Counted from the stretch's first letter, positions 31,960-42,566 are shown. The stretch is DNA of 64,000 bases from Stentor roeselii (GCA_006503475.1 RSEH01000060.1:1-64000); one strand, 5' to 3'. The notes: a model not told the origin generated them from the sequence alone. Translations and numbers: made by a program.

Positions 31960-33582
31960 TTAACAAATTGGTTTAAATCCAAGTTGAAAAGTGCCATCTT
32001 CCCTCTGATTCACCAAGTTGATAATTCCAAAAGTCGGTATAATAAACAAAGAAGCCGTAAAAATAAAGACTAATGCGAAGACCAAGAAACTCTTTCTTCT
32101 AATCTTCAGAAAGTACTTCCGCACAACTAGAATAGCGATAAGTGAACCTATATGAGCACAACAAATTAAATAAAGACTATATTTCCAATTCGTGATTCCT
32201 GCAATGTAAAACTGGATAAGCGCTGAGCATGAAGTGAGCATGATTGTGAACAATGAAGAAAGGGTTGTTATTTCTGGGTCTATCTTCAAATGCAGCAAAA
32301 TTGGACTTACTATGAACCCTCCGAAGCCGATGATTCCTACCAATACTCCAATAAGAACACCCATGCCGATGAAGAAGAGACAACTGGAATAAGTCCACCT
32401 AATGTCGCCTTTTTCGAAATCGTATCCTGAAGCATTGCAGATGTTGTGTTTCTTTATCAGGTAAAAAGAAATAGCACAACTAAGACCTAGCATTATAACG
32501 ATGTATGTGAAAAGTAAACCGTAGAACCCTCCTGAGCATTTTCCGATCCCTACTTGAGACTTCATGTTTTGAGTCCCTCTGAAAATCGTGAAGCAAATCC
32601 CGAATCCAGTCATCAGGAGAAAAAATAAGATGTGAATGAAAGATATTGGCTTTTTTTCATCTTCTCTTATTGCTGTGATACTTCTTCTCAATTCTTCAGG
32701 TAGTTTTTCATATCTGGCATACTCTTCATCTGATAAAGTTTTTCTTTTTTCAATGTTATTCTTCATACCTTGACTTTCTTCAGCAATTCCTTCAACGCTC
32801 CTTTCGCTACTTTCAGAGTTATTTTCCTTTATTTCTTGGTTATTACTCTCTGAATTTTTTTCTCCATCTGATGGTCTAGCATTATCACTTTCATATTCTT
32901 GACCTCCTTCCGATTCAACTTTATCATTTTTGTCATCATTTTCTTCATTTTTTTCATCATTTTCTTCGTTTTTATCTCCAGTTTCACCTTGTGTAACTCT
33001 CAGTTCATGATTAATTTTCCTTCTCATTTCCTGTTCTTGCTTAAAGATTATGATTCCATTTCTCAAAGTAAGGCAGATAACGATAATAATTACCAGTGTC
33101 AGCAGTGCCAAAATAAGCCATCCCGGAAATGCAGGATTAAGTAGAACTCCAATCGAGACTCCCAAGACAAGTGGACATGAAATCTGCAACAAGAAGTCGT
33201 AGTAAATGATTGGACGATCTCTTGTGGGGTGTCTATCTCTTATTTTAATACAAATTGCAGTTAAAGTCCCTGAAAACAAAAAACTTTGAGTAAGAGCTAC
33301 TGCTTGATGGGGGAGAAATCGGTAAAGGGACAGTAACAATGCTGAACAAATAGCACTGCCTCCGATTCCTCCTGATATTGATATGATCGCCATTAAAATC
33401 AGTAAGAACGTGCCTCCTATCTCAGCATCGGCCATTGGGAACAGTTCTTTTCTGACGCATTCACTGTCAGAGCAAACCATGTAGATCTTGCAGTCATCGT
33501 CTTTTGAACAGCTCTGGTCTTCTTCTGAGCATTTACAAATTACTGCAAGGAACAGGAGAATTAATGATAGCCTAGGGAACAT
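31960..33582 (-). CDS. TauE/SafE-family (DUF81) membrane exporter
   Basis: 540 aa. Signal peptide at 1-19 (MFPRLSLILLFLAVICKC), then a short extracellular segment with four further Cys, then two blocks of membrane helices (about residues 53-195 and 310-525), as in the TauE/SafE fold. The first block has ISGGIGGSAICSALLL and the second VGIIGFGGFIVSPILL, the Gly-rich internally repeated motifs of the family. A 110-residue acidic, Asn/Glu-rich cytosolic loop separates the blocks. Bacterial members export sulfite or organosulfonates; substrates in ciliates are unknown. TAA stop. Confidence 0.85.
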   Translation of the reverse strand: MFPRLSLILLFLAVICKCSEEDQSCSKDDDCKIYMVCSDSECVRKELFPMADAEIGGTFLLILMAIISISGGIGGSAICSALLLSLYRFLPHQAVALTQSFLFSGTLTAICIKIRDRHPTRDRPIIYYDFLLQISCPLVLGVSIGVLLNPAFPGWLILALLTLVIIIVICLTLRNGIIIFKQEQEMRRKINHELRVTQGETGDKNEENDEKNEENDDKNDKVESEGGQEYESDNARPSDGEKNSESNNQEIKENNSESSERSVEGIAEESQGMKNNIEKRKTLSDEEYARYEKLPEELRRSITAIREDEKKPISFIHILFFLLMTGFGICFTIFRGTQNMKSQVGIGKCSGGFYGLLFTYIVIMLGLSCAISFYLIKKHNICNASGYDFEKGDIRWTYSSCLFFIGMGVLIGVLVGIIGFGGFIVSPILLHLKIDPEITTLSSLFTIMLTSCSALIQFYIAGITNWKYSLYLICCAHIGSLIAILVVRKYFLKIRRKSFLVFALVFIFTASLFIIPTFGIINLVNQREDGTFQLGFKPIC

Positions 33583-34333
33583 TTATAGTATAAGAATTTG
33601 AAAATTGAATTCTTGGATAGAATGTCTGAATACGAATATAAGTTCTAGAATAGGAGAAATTTCTCGCAATTAAATTCTAGATTTACAATATTTAAAAATT
33701 GGTTTTGATTTTGTTTTAGGGACTTCGAAATATATCTTACTTTATGCAACTGCATTTGATTTATCAGTATATTGGAATCATAATTTTGATGAAAATTAAA
33801 TTTGGAAAAATTGGGATTTTCGGTATGAAGTTAAGAAGGGTTAGATTATTGGGAATCAACTATTTGGCATTTTTATTGATTTTTTAGAATTATTGTATTT
33901 TATAAAAATTTTTTGCTAATTAGATGTAAATTAGCTAAGTTTTAGAAATGGTTAAATTTTAAGTTAGTAAATTACTTAAACACTAGTGAATTTAACTAGA
34001 GTTACATTAAATATATTCCTAGTTATATTTCCTTTAGTTCTACTGAATGATGCAATTCAGATATTCTGAATGTTTATTTTATTCTTAAATAAAGATTTGG
34101 TTTTCAAGTTATTTCACTCTTCTAAATTTTAAACACGCAAGATTAGTAATTTTTCCTTATGTTTTGATCATAATTTTTCATTGATTCAATCTAAGCTCAA
34201 ATCTATAGACCTCTTTCACCTGATGTCTTCATATTATTAAAATAATCCAATTCAATCATAAATCATTTATAAAATCTCATTTTCATCCAATTATTTACTA
34301 TAAAAACAATCATTATGATATCATATAAACTTA
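33583..34333. other. Divergent intergenic region
   Basis: 751 bp between the exporter (-) and MORN (+) genes, AT-rich, presumed promoters of both. Nothing else seen. Confidence 0.5.
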
Positions 34334-35131
34334 ATGGGTCATCAAATAACAAAAATCTGTTGCGATTATACCCCAAGACAAACCGATCCAATCCGCTCAA
34401 TTCAATCTCTCAAACCTGATCTAACTTCCCTCTACCAAAGAATCTTGAAAAAACTCCAATCAACAACCCAAAAATTTTCAATTCAACTAGAAACTCTAAA
34501 AATAGCAGAAGAATTAATCCAAAATGAAAAAGTAAACGACCCACACATCGAGAATTCTCAAATTAAATGGATAATCGAGTTAGAAAACAGTGAAAAAATT
34601 TCCATCATCTACGAAAAAGGGGTCTCGAAATTTGTAGGGAAAATAGACGACGACCATAACAAGATAAATGGAGTTGAAATTCCTAAAAACTCTAAAAAAA
34701 GTGCAGGTACATCCAATGAGAAAGGAATAATTTATAATGGAGAGTTTTCCAATAACCAATACCACGGTTATGGCATCGAGTATTTTTCAGTAAACAGTTT
34801 CTATGAAGGCGAGTTTCAAGAAGGAAAACGAGAGGGAAGAGGAAGACTGATATTGGAAAATGGAGACATTTATGAAGGCAACTTCATCTCAGGTCTTCCC
34901 GATGGCAAGGGGACTTACACCCTGGTCAGTAAAAAACTTGTATACAACGGAAAAGTCTCAAACGGGATCATCTCAGGAAAAGGAACTTTGACCTTCGCAA
35001 CAGGAGTAAAGTACAAAGGCGATTTTTCCGGAGGAAAAATGCATGGAAATGGTTCTTTATACCTAAGAAATCACGGAAAGCTGCGAGTGAGAACATCCCA
35101 AAACACTATCGAATACGAAGAAAACAATTAA
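34334..35131 (+). CDS. MORN-repeat protein with lipidation-type N-terminus
   Basis: 265 aa. The N-terminus MGHQITKICC fits N-myristoylation at Gly2 with two adjacent Cys for palmitoylation, so membrane anchoring is likely. Residues ~130-250 hold about five MORN repeats (YNGEFSNNQYHGYG, YEGEFQEGKREGRG, YEGNFISGLPDGKG, YNGKVSNGIISGKG, YKGDFSGGKMHGNG). MORN proteins scaffold cortical and ciliary membranes in protists. Ends 14 bp before the convergent SHIPPO gene. Confidence 0.88.
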   Translation: MGHQITKICCDYTPRQTDPIRSIQSLKPDLTSLYQRILKKLQSTTQKFSIQLETLKIAEELIQNEKVNDPHIENSQIKWIIELENSEKISIIYEKGVSKFVGKIDDDHNKINGVEIPKNSKKSAGTSNEKGIIYNGEFSNNQYHGYGIEYFSVNSFYEGEFQEGKREGRGRLILENGDIYEGNFISGLPDGKGTYTLVSKKLVYNGKVSNGIISGKGTLTFATGVKYKGDFSGGKMHGNGSLYLRNHGKLRVRTSQNTIEYEENN

Positions 35132-35145
35132 TCCTAGTGATAAAC

Positions 35146-36015
35146 TTAAAGTTTCTTCTTCCTCGCAGTAAATTCAGGAACTGAAGGATTTTTCTTCCTG
35201 TTCTCATAATAACCGAACTCACTGGGCAGTCTGTAGCTTCCAGGCCCAGGAGTGTCGAGGTCCTTCTTGCCAAAAAACTCTCTTTGGGAACAGGTAAACT
35301 TCCGGGCGCCAGCGTATTTGTACTGAGACAAGGGAAGCCCGTTCAAGAAGCCTTGAGTTGTTTGATAAGCACCAGGGCCAGGGACTATTTCGTCTTTCTG
35401 GTTCGGGAACCTTGCGTAAGATTTGTGGGAAATGACGGGAATTGGCGATGATTTCAGGGTACTTAAAACGCTTTTTCCGAGACTGGTCTCTAGGCTTGAC
35501 TTGTAAGAACCTGGGCCTGGAACGTCTTTGCAGTTAAATAGTTGGTCTGCTTATGGCTTACCGAATGTGGTTGTCTTTGGGCGGATGGAGTACTTGGCTC
35601 CTCCACTTCCAACGATGGTTTGCATAGTGTAGGTACCGGGACCTGGAACTGATGGGTCAGACTGAAAATGACCTTCAACATATCGCTTCGTACACTTGTC
35701 CCTTGACAGTCCAAACGTAAAGGCACTTGACTTGGGACGTGTCGCGTCTAGACCTGACTGCGTCGAGTACTGATTAGGTGCAGGTGTGTTCAGCTGCGCT
35801 TTCGTGAAATCAAACTTATTCCCTCTGCCAATATCCGCTGCACGCTTGTCCAGTGATGACTCGAAATTGTAACAGATATTCGGGTTGCTTTTTAAGAGTT
35901 ACTCGTGCGGCTGAAGACTGGGAAATCGATTAGCTCTTGAAAACGAATACTGGGCCTTTGATTTCGATCTGTTCAGCTGTGACTTGGCGATTTCTTCTGA
36001 CGTCGAAACAAGCAT
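35146..36015 (-). CDS. SHIPPO/STPGR-repeat (ODF3/CIMAP-like) axonemal protein
   Basis: 279 aa after removing two 15-nt introns, which together clear both in-frame TAAs. Four SHIPPO cores are visible: PGPGTYTM, PGPGSYKS, PGPGAYQT and PGPGSYRL, preceded by a degenerate TPAPNQYS. Lys/Arg-rich linkers and a basic C-terminus (ARKKKL) follow. Relatives are microtubule inner proteins or outer dense fibre proteins of cilia, so a role in ciliary or cortical microtubules is inferred. Start at ATG 36015 (MLVSTSEEIAKSQ). Confidence 0.88.
35547..35561 (-). other. 15-nt intron 2 (SHIPPO gene)
   Basis: GTAAGCCATAAGCAG on the coding strand, phase 1, A at position 10. Splicing turns TTFGKP-stop into TTFDQLFNCKD and continues the SHIPPO frame. 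Confidence 0.88.
35888..35902 (-). other. 15-nt intron 1 (SHIPPO gene)
   Basis: GTAACTCTTAAAAAG on the coding strand, phase 2, A at position 10, AAG acceptor. Splicing yields QPHDNPNICYNFESS. Confidence 0.85.
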
Positions 36016-36288
36016 TTTTATTACTTGCTTCGTCTTCTGCTCGTTAACTAAGAGCTTTAATTAATGGTCAATGGGTTAAACTCTTAGATAGTGGGAGGGA
36101 AGAGAGTGGCAATTATAAAGGAATTTATTTGAATAAGGTTATTAATGGAGAGATTTTTTGTTATGAGATCAAAATCGGGTTTTTTTAGGAAAGGTTGAGT
36201 TTTTAGGGCTTTTTGAACTGAAAATATCTTTCAATTTTTATCAACTTATAAAGGTTGTTATTTGGTTTGTTTATCAATTTAAATAATT

Positions 36289-36723
36289 ATGGATTATCCA
36301 AGTTTTTTAACTAAACAAGAATCTTTCAGCAATTTTTCAGCATTTCCTGAAACACCCCCTGAGGAACCAAATATCAAAATCAAAGACAAGTTAGACAAAA
36401 CTATCACAGTTAAAAGGAAATCGAAATTCGATTCAAATTTCGAAAATCAAGAATTTTCAGCCAACCCATTTTCTCCTGACTTAAAATCTTCTGATTTTTT
36501 TCTAAAGTCATCTGAAAAGGTTCTAAATGCGAAAAAAAATTCAAATTTGCAATCAAAAAATTTACCATTTTTGCTAGATTTTAAAGTAAAACAAGAATCA
36601 GACGACACCTGGGCTAGCTCAGATTCAAAAATTTTGAATAAGATGAATGAGAATTCTTCCAAGCTTGACCGATACATAGAACGGTTTAACGATTCTAATT
36701 TAAGACTCAAACATTTTAACTAA
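36289..36723 (+). CDS. Small unknown disordered protein
   Basis: 144 aa, ATG to TAA, with coding-like composition but no known domain. Rich in Ser, Lys, Asn and Phe, with a Pro-rich start (FPETPPEEPN) and a possible short helix at the end (LDRYIERFNDSNLRLKHF). Divergent from the SHIPPO gene with 273 bp between them. Probably real but unassigned. Confidence 0.6.
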   Translation: MDYPSFLTKQESFSNFSAFPETPPEEPNIKIKDKLDKTITVKRKSKFDSNFENQEFSANPFSPDLKSSDFFLKSSEKVLNAKKNSNLQSKNLPFLLDFKVKQESDDTWASSDSKILNKMNENSSKLDRYIERFNDSNLRLKHFN

Positions 36724-37055
36724 TTCATTTTTCCACCATTAATTATTTAAATTTATTAATGATCTCATTTGATATCTAAAGGTATTAAAGAACTTTTTGG
36801 TAAAAGTGGAGTCGGGAAATTACCTTTTAATCGAACTGGTTGGAAAAAAAGTAAGTATATTTCGTTATTATGTGAAAATAGATGGAGAATTTAGTTGAGG
36901 ATTAGTAGATAAGGAAATTGATAGATTTTAAATTTTGATTTAGAATTTGAAGTTTAATCAGTGATCTCTATTTAGAAATCTTAGAGAGAAAAAATTTTGA
37001 TTAAAAAGACCAAAAACAATCCCCTAATTCCAAATAAAACTCAAATCCATAAACA
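36724..37055. other. Intergenic, 5' flank of BT1 transporter
   Basis: 332 bp. A 38-codon open piece (about 36781-36898, GIKELFGKSGVGKLPFN) looks protein-like but has no start codon and no partner, so I leave it uncalled. Confidence 0.45.
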
Positions 37056-38396
37056 ATGACATCATCCAAACCTTCAATATACTCAAAATTCGGTTTTAAC
37101 ACCCTAGCAACAGCTGTGTTAATCTACCTATCTCAAGGTTTCCGAGTGTTTTCAGACACAGCTCGAATTCTTTACTTTAAAAACAAGTTCCTACTGACCC
37201 CTGCAGAGCTAGCATTGGTGAATTCTCTTTTTTACTTCTCATGGTACCTGAAGCCTTTTTACGGTTTACTAAGCGACAGCATCCCAATCATGGGTTACAA
37301 GCGAAAGCCCTACATCTTCATGGCAGGTCTTCTAGGAGTAGTTTCCGCTCTTTACCTGCTGGTGACGTCATCGCTGCCCGTCGCTGTGATGTGCCTCATG
37401 CTGACTGAACTATCCCAGTCAGTGTCCGACGTCGTCGTCGACGGGTTCTTGATCGAGGCTTCAAAAATCGACCCAAAAGACGGCGCAAGCGACTTACAAA
37501 GAGTTTGTTACTCAACAACTTTCTTATTCTCCATGATCGGAATGATCTGTGGAGGAATCGCTGCTGACTACATCGACCCTTCTTACATTCTTGCTTTTCT
37601 CTCAGCCAATTCCTTGTTTTTCATCATTGCTGCTTTTGTGATCCCAGAAGAACAGAAGGACTATAAAAATATTCAATCAAGTAAAATGATTTGTGATAGT
37701 CTTCGAATTCTTTGGAAACATTTAAGCAGAAAAGAGACTCTTAGGGTTATTTTGTTTACCTTTTTTTGGAGACTTAGCTATGTTAACTTTGATACAATTA
37801 TGAGGTACTTCATGCTTGATGTGCTCAGGGTTTTGCCTTCTACGATGTCGTTTATTGTCATGGTTGGATTCGCTGGGTCTTTTTTAGGAACCTTGTTTAG
37901 TGGAAATGGCTGTTGGCAAATTAGCTTGTTTCAGAAGTTCGCTTTAGGAAGGGTTTTGCAGAGTGCTTTGTCGTGTCTTGATATTATTTCAACTACTGGG
38001 TTTTATAAAGAGCTTGGAATTCCTGTTTATCCGTTTTTGTATGGGGCGTCATCGATTGGAAGGGTTGTGGAAGTTTATTTCTCGAGGATGCCGATGATTA
38101 TTATTCATACTAAAATCACTCCGAGATTTATTGAAGCCACTTTTTTTTCATCTTTGGTCGCTGTTTATAACGTTGGGTGGTCAGGAGCGGATAACATCTC
38201 TGCACTTATCATGTATACGACAGGGATTAACAGTGGCTCATCTCCAGACATCTACATCTTAATCTTAATTTCCATGACCATCATGCTGATCTCGATCCCG
38301 TTGAACTTCATCTTGCCTTCTAATATCAGAGACAGTCACGAATCCGCACCAATTGATCACTTTATAGAAGAGTTAGAACTTCCATTAATCAATTAG
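37056..38396 (+). CDS. BT1-family folate/biopterin transporter (MFS)
   Basis: 446 aa with about 12 membrane helices. BT1 hallmarks are in the first half: QGFRVFSD, a long SLFYFSWYLKPFYGLLSDSI stretch, YKRKPYI after helix 2, and ELSQSVSDVVVDGFLIE in helix 4-5. Family members carry folates and pterins in plants, kinetoplastids and ciliates. Many ciliates need external folate or pterin, so uptake is a plausible role. GC content is clearly higher in the first 500 bp than in the second half. TAG stop; followed by a tandem repeat. Confidence 0.87.
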   Translation: MTSSKPSIYSKFGFNTLATAVLIYLSQGFRVFSDTARILYFKNKFLLTPAELALVNSLFYFSWYLKPFYGLLSDSIPIMGYKRKPYIFMAGLLGVVSALYLLVTSSLPVAVMCLMLTELSQSVSDVVVDGFLIEASKIDPKDGASDLQRVCYSTTFLFSMIGMICGGIAADYIDPSYILAFLSANSLFFIIAAFVIPEEQKDYKNIQSSKMICDSLRILWKHLSRKETLRVILFTFFWRLSYVNFDTIMRYFMLDVLRVLPSTMSFIVMVGFAGSFLGTLFSGNGCWQISLFQKFALGRVLQSALSCLDIISTTGFYKELGIPVYPFLYGASSIGRVVEVYFSRMPMIIIHTKITPRFIEATFFSSLVAVYNVGWSGADNISALIMYTTGINSGSSPDIYILILISMTIMLISIPLNFILPSNIRDSHESAPIDHFIEELELPLIN

Positions 38397-38415
38397 CCTC
38401 CATTCTAAAAATCAA

Positions 38416-38559
38416 TTATTCACTAATCCTTCAACTATTCATCCTAAAATCTTCAAATCTTTAATTATTCGCTAATCCTTCTATTCATCCTAAAATCATC
38501 AAATCTTTAATTATTCACTAATTCATAAACTATTCATCCTAAAATCATCAAATCTTTAA
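38416..38559. repeat. Three ~46-49-bp tandem repeats
   Basis: Copies start at 38416, 38465 and 38511. Each contains TATTCATCCTAAAATC followed by TTCAAATCTTTAA or ATCAAATCTTTAA. They fill most of the 219-bp gap between the BT1 gene and the next start codon. Confidence 0.85.
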
Positions 38560-38615
38560 CTCAAACATTAAACAATTTCCTTCTTTAATCCTTTAATTTA
38601 TTCATACTAAAAGAA

Positions 38616-41600
38616 ATGGAATCCGATTCTAGTCTGACACTTCTCAACGAGTCATCCTCCTTCCAAGTCCTGGACCAGTCCTCCAGTTTCATGCTTCTCG
38701 ACGCATTACCTGCCAAAGAAGACTTCAACGAGCCTGAGCCAATCGAGTATTCAAACCTGGACTCGCACTTCGACGCAGAAGACGAGTGGCTTCAACTAGA
38801 GACAGGGAGTGTGATTTCAAGCATGTCTTTAATCTTAAAGCCTGACGGTTCAATCCAGTCAGAATATTCTCTTCTCGACAACCTTCACGCCTCTGCATTG
38901 AACGAAGGATGCAAGTTGATAAAAACACGTCCAGATATTTACGTTGAAGACCAAACAATGAGAAAAATCTTGGAATACATCAGCATGTTTTCAGATGAAG
39001 TCACTTCTTGTCTGAAGCTCTCGCGCTCTGCGCAAAGTCTTGTTTCAAGCCAGAAGATCCAAGAAGACTGGGAAATTTCTTCATTAGTTGATTTGGATGA
39101 TATCAGCGTTGAAGCCCTGGGGCTTCTGCTTGATACTTTGGAAGAGTTCGGCATGTATAAACTTTGCCTGATAGTCTGTAATAGATACAGTCTTAGCAAC
39201 CGTATTGGAAGGTACATCGTCGGACTGGCCTCGAAGTACTCGTTTTTGAATGAAACTCAAAGAGTTGACTTGAAAGGAGGAGCAGTTGTGCAAAAAGCTG
39301 CTGTGGCTTATACTGCAGTTCATAATATGCTTGAAATGATCAGTCCTGCTTATATTTGTATTAAGGAAAAAGATGGTAAAGACCTTGGTGTCGAAGCTTT
39401 TCAAGGACTTCTGCTTCTTGGGTATTGGAAGAAATTGGTTTATATCATGGATTTCGATAATTCCATGGCCGTCACTAGAAGCTTCGGAGATTTCAAGAAT
39501 TTTAAACAGGCGTATTTGATTAGATGCAAAAATAGCGAATATGATTTAAATAAAGAAGACTTTTTGTGGACTTTAGAACAGGATTCTCTTGCTTTGAAAA
39601 TTGCACTTGATTCAGTTGTTTGTAATTTTCAAGCTTTTCGAGGAATTGGAAGGAATAAGGCGTTTTTGAGTTATGTTAAAGGAGAATTTCCTGAATTTCC
39701 TGAATGTTTTCGGTTTAATCGGATGATTTGGAGGTTTTTAATGAAAGAAACAAGCTGTGAGGGTTTTTTGAAGGATTTTCAAGAGTTTTTATTAAGTTTT
39801 TGTGGATTTATTAAAAATCCTGTGAATTTTAATGAGTTGTATCAACATGACTGTTATTCTGTTTTTATTTTAATAGTCCTTGCCTTGGAAGAAGGATCTT
39901 TGGACTGTATCAAGAATTTGAATTTTTCCGACTTTGAACGATTTTTAATGATCACGAATCATGTTTGCCTTCTTTTAAACAACAGGTCCTCTTCAATGAC
40001 TTCTCAAGTATTAAGCATGATGAGTCCTATAGGAGTAAGACAAATCATTCAAAGCGAAGTGACATCAGTTTATCCATTCTCAACCCATGTCCTCATGCAT
40101 CGTTCAAGTGTTTTAATCAGTCGTTCATCTACAATTCCTGCAACCACAAAAGTTCCTGACATTGAAGGGCATTACTACATGATTCCAATTTCAAGTCTAA
40201 AGTCAGGTCTTTTCGAGATGATCAAAGGAATCTTCAGGCAAGTCCTAAACCGAAGAGTTCTTCATTTTCTTCAGAATTGTGAAAATGAAGTAGAAACTCG
40301 AGCGAATTTATTGGGCGAGATTTGGAATCTTGAATTTATTTCTTATCAAAAAGATTCAAGCCAGTATAAACTAGCTTCGTTTAATTACTTCAAACTGGAC
40401 TATAAACTGATGAAAGAATACACAGACCTGCAGAATAAATATAAAGACTTGATTCAATTAGGAGAAACTGATTATTACTCTGAACTTTATCTTCGCTTTA
40501 CAAGAGGTCAGGAGTTGAACAAGATTGAAAAGCGACTTCGATCAATAGAAAATAAAAACCATAACAAAAACAACTTATTAAATGAAACTTTTGTAGTGAA
40601 ACTTGCGAAAGAAGCTGAAGTAAATTCAACCTTTACTGAAGTGACAAGGTCGACTCGACAAGCGTTGATAACTTTCGCTCAAAATTACATGTTTAACTCT
40701 TTACAAGCGACTGACACTGTAGCGATCAAGTATCTCTGGACCGGTTACCACTTGTTGAAAGTCATCAATGAAGTCGATATTTACCTCGAGTTCATCCGAG
40801 TCTCCATCAAAAGGTCTCAAAACGTGAGAATCCTTCAGCTAGGTCTCGGTTTCGCTGACATTGACGCATACATCAAAAGAAATAATTACTACGAAGCCTG
40901 TAAAACCATTTTAAACATCTTTGAAAACGATTTTTACATGATCGATATTGAGCTACGAGCAAGTCTTTTGCATAAAGCTGTACTTTTTTATGTGGTCAGC
41001 AGTCAAAAACACTTCGAAGCTTCTTCTGCATGCAAGTCAGTCCTGCCAGCCTGTCATTTCTCAAAAGGAGTTCACGTGATTCCTCTTTCTTTTAATAAAA
41101 ACTTGAATCCTCGACTTTTGATGTCTTATTTGTTGAATATTTTTCGAGAACTTGCCTTGAGTGACTTGACTGACGAGATGAAAGAAACGATTCCTGAAAG
41201 TTTATATGAAAGTGCTTATTTAATCATGAAATATTCAGGGTCGAATCATGAGTTATTCGCTTTGATGAGACATTCTGAACATGTTATTGTTATTCAAGCT
41301 CTTGCTCGCATTTTCCCTGATAAGAAGTTTGCCGATTTTCTTAATTTGACTGACAAGGCCTGGGAGGAATTCCAGGAAAACTACAGGATTAAAGAACCTG
41401 AAGAGTTTATTGTTCTAGAATGGGCCAAAGAGGAGGAAGTCTATCAAAAGCTTGATTCTGACTGGAATCAAGAACAGAAGAGAATCGCTTTAAAAATATC
41501 AGCAGGGTTAAAAGTAAAGAAATTCATTGAAAAAACAGTAAAAAAAAGAAAAAATGAAGGAAATATCTTCATAAGCAGTGGAAAAGAACTGATGACTGCT

Positions 41601-41900
41601 GTGCAAAAATTTCATATGGAACTAAATGACCTTCTTTACAAGTCTCACCTGAAGAAAGTCCTGGATTACCATCATTTATTCAGCAGGTACTCATTTATCA
41701 GCCAGATGTACAAGAACAGTTCGATAAACGATAAAGAATCTACAGAAAAAATGCTTATCGAGGTTAAAGAAGAAGTCGACAACTTCCGCGCATGGCTCAA
41801 AGCAATAACTCCTGACATAGAAAACCCTCGAAAAGTACACAAAAAGAAGTACAAAATGAGATGGCCGATGCGTTTCAAATACGCTAAAAACAAGAGATAA
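38616..41900 (+). CDS. Large unknown protein, probable alpha-solenoid
   Basis: 1094 aa, no domain I can name. The N-terminal ~60 residues are acidic and contain an internal repeat (SSSFQVLDQ, SSSFMLLDA). The rest is almost entirely amphipathic helix, with a stretch near 700-830 (NVRILQLGLGFADIDAYIKRNNYYEACKTI) that looks like TPR or clathrin-repeat helical hairpins. The end is strongly basic. Solenoids of this size often belong to vesicle coats, IFT or lysosomal (spastizin/spatacsin-type) complexes, but I see no decisive match. Convergent with the next gene, 13 bp apart. Confidence 0.75.
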   Translation: MESDSSLTLLNESSSFQVLDQSSSFMLLDALPAKEDFNEPEPIEYSNLDSHFDAEDEWLQLETGSVISSMSLILKPDGSIQSEYSLLDNLHASALNEGCKLIKTRPDIYVEDQTMRKILEYISMFSDEVTSCLKLSRSAQSLVSSQKIQEDWEISSLVDLDDISVEALGLLLDTLEEFGMYKLCLIVCNRYSLSNRIGRYIVGLASKYSFLNETQRVDLKGGAVVQKAAVAYTAVHNMLEMISPAYICIKEKDGKDLGVEAFQGLLLLGYWKKLVYIMDFDNSMAVTRSFGDFKNFKQAYLIRCKNSEYDLNKEDFLWTLEQDSLALKIALDSVVCNFQAFRGIGRNKAFLSYVKGEFPEFPECFRFNRMIWRFLMKETSCEGFLKDFQEFLLSFCGFIKNPVNFNELYQHDCYSVFILIVLALEEGSLDCIKNLNFSDFERFLMITNHVCLLLNNRSSSMTSQVLSMMSPIGVRQIIQSEVTSVYPFSTHVLMHRSSVLISRSSTIPATTKVPDIEGHYYMIPISSLKSGLFEMIKGIFRQVLNRRVLHFLQNCENEVETRANLLGEIWNLEFISYQKDSSQYKLASFNYFKLDYKLMKEYTDLQNKYKDLIQLGETDYYSELYLRFTRGQELNKIEKRLRSIENKNHNKNNLLNETFVVKLAKEAEVNSTFTEVTRSTRQALITFAQNYMFNSLQATDTVAIKYLWTGYHLLKVINEVDIYLEFIRVSIKRSQNVRILQLGLGFADIDAYIKRNNYYEACKTILNIFENDFYMIDIELRASLLHKAVLFYVVSSQKHFEASSACKSVLPACHFSKGVHVIPLSFNKNLNPRLLMSYLLNIFRELALSDLTDEMKETIPESLYESAYLIMKYSGSNHELFALMRHSEHVIVIQALARIFPDKKFADFLNLTDKAWEEFQENYRIKEPEEFIVLEWAKEEEVYQKLDSDWNQEQKRIALKISAGLKVKKFIEKTVKKRKNEGNIFISSGKELMTAVQKFHMELNDLLYKSHLKKVLDYHHLFSRYSFISQMYKNSSINDKESTEKMLIEVKEEVDNFRAWLKAITPDIENPRKVHKKKYKMRWPMRFKYAKNKR

Positions 41901-41913
41901 TGTAAATAATTAA

Positions 41914-42528
41914 TTACAACTCATCTTTTATCGAGAAGCTTTTACTCAGCTTCACCTCTGGACACCTGAAGTGAATATCAGCGATTCTAGACTTAATCCT
42001 ATTTTTTTTCACTTTTGTCGACTGTTTGCTTAGAAGTGATAAAGGATTTCCTATCACTTCAAAATTATTCTTGCTTCTTTTGGCAAGTTTTATAATAGGT
42101 TTGATTTTCTTCTTTAAGGGTTTATCAAAGAGTTCGTTTTCCAGCTGAGGTAGTTTTGACAAAGAAAAATCCTCATCAAAAACCTTCTTCATTCCAGCAT
42201 CTTGAGGAATTCGCAGGTACTTTTTAACTCTTTTATTTTCCGTCTTTCGACCATTGAAATGCTCGATGATCTCAAAAGGAGGCAAGTTAGTAAGAGCGTA
42301 ATTTTCAATATAAAAGCTGAAACTATCAACATTCTGCTCAGGACTAGTCTTCGCCTTATTCTCATGATGCAACTTATGAGAAGTGAGAGGTCTTTTGACA
42401 GGATGATTAAAAAGAGCGAATTTCTTGATTTTTAAAGGTTCAGGTGTTGCGGCTTCAGCACTTTTCTGTCGATTTTTTAACTGTGATTTTTTAAGAGAAA
42501 AGTAATAACTGTTGTGCAGGACACTCAT
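41914..42528 (-). CDS. Unknown basic protein
   Basis: 204 aa, Lys-rich, no recognised domain. The N-terminus (MSVLHNSYYFSLKKSQL) is not a signal peptide. Lys-rich patches (KPLKKKIKPIIKLAKRSKNN and KVKKNRIKSR) suggest nucleic-acid, tubulin or nuclear interaction, which is inference. TAA stop. Confidence 0.7.
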   Translation of the reverse strand: MSVLHNSYYFSLKKSQLKNRQKSAEAATPEPLKIKKFALFNHPVKRPLTSHKLHHENKAKTSPEQNVDSFSFYIENYALTNLPPFEIIEHFNGRKTENKRVKKYLRIPQDAGMKKVFDEDFSLSKLPQLENELFDKPLKKKIKPIIKLAKRSKNNFEVIGNPLSLLSKQSTKVKKNRIKSRIADIHFRCPEVKLSKSFSIKDEL

Positions 42529-42566
42529 AAGAATAATAATCTGAATACATTCAACTTATTAACTTA

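Noticed and set aside
35146-36015. In-frame TAA codons in the SHIPPO gene read as Gln (reassigned ciliate code)
   Set aside because: Each TAA lies inside a 15-nt GT...AG segment with A at position 10, and removing both restores the frame. TAA ends 17 other genes here.
36781-36898. Possible 3' exon GIKELFGKSGVGKLPFN
   Set aside because: No 15-nt intron links it to the upstream 144-aa gene, and it has no start codon.
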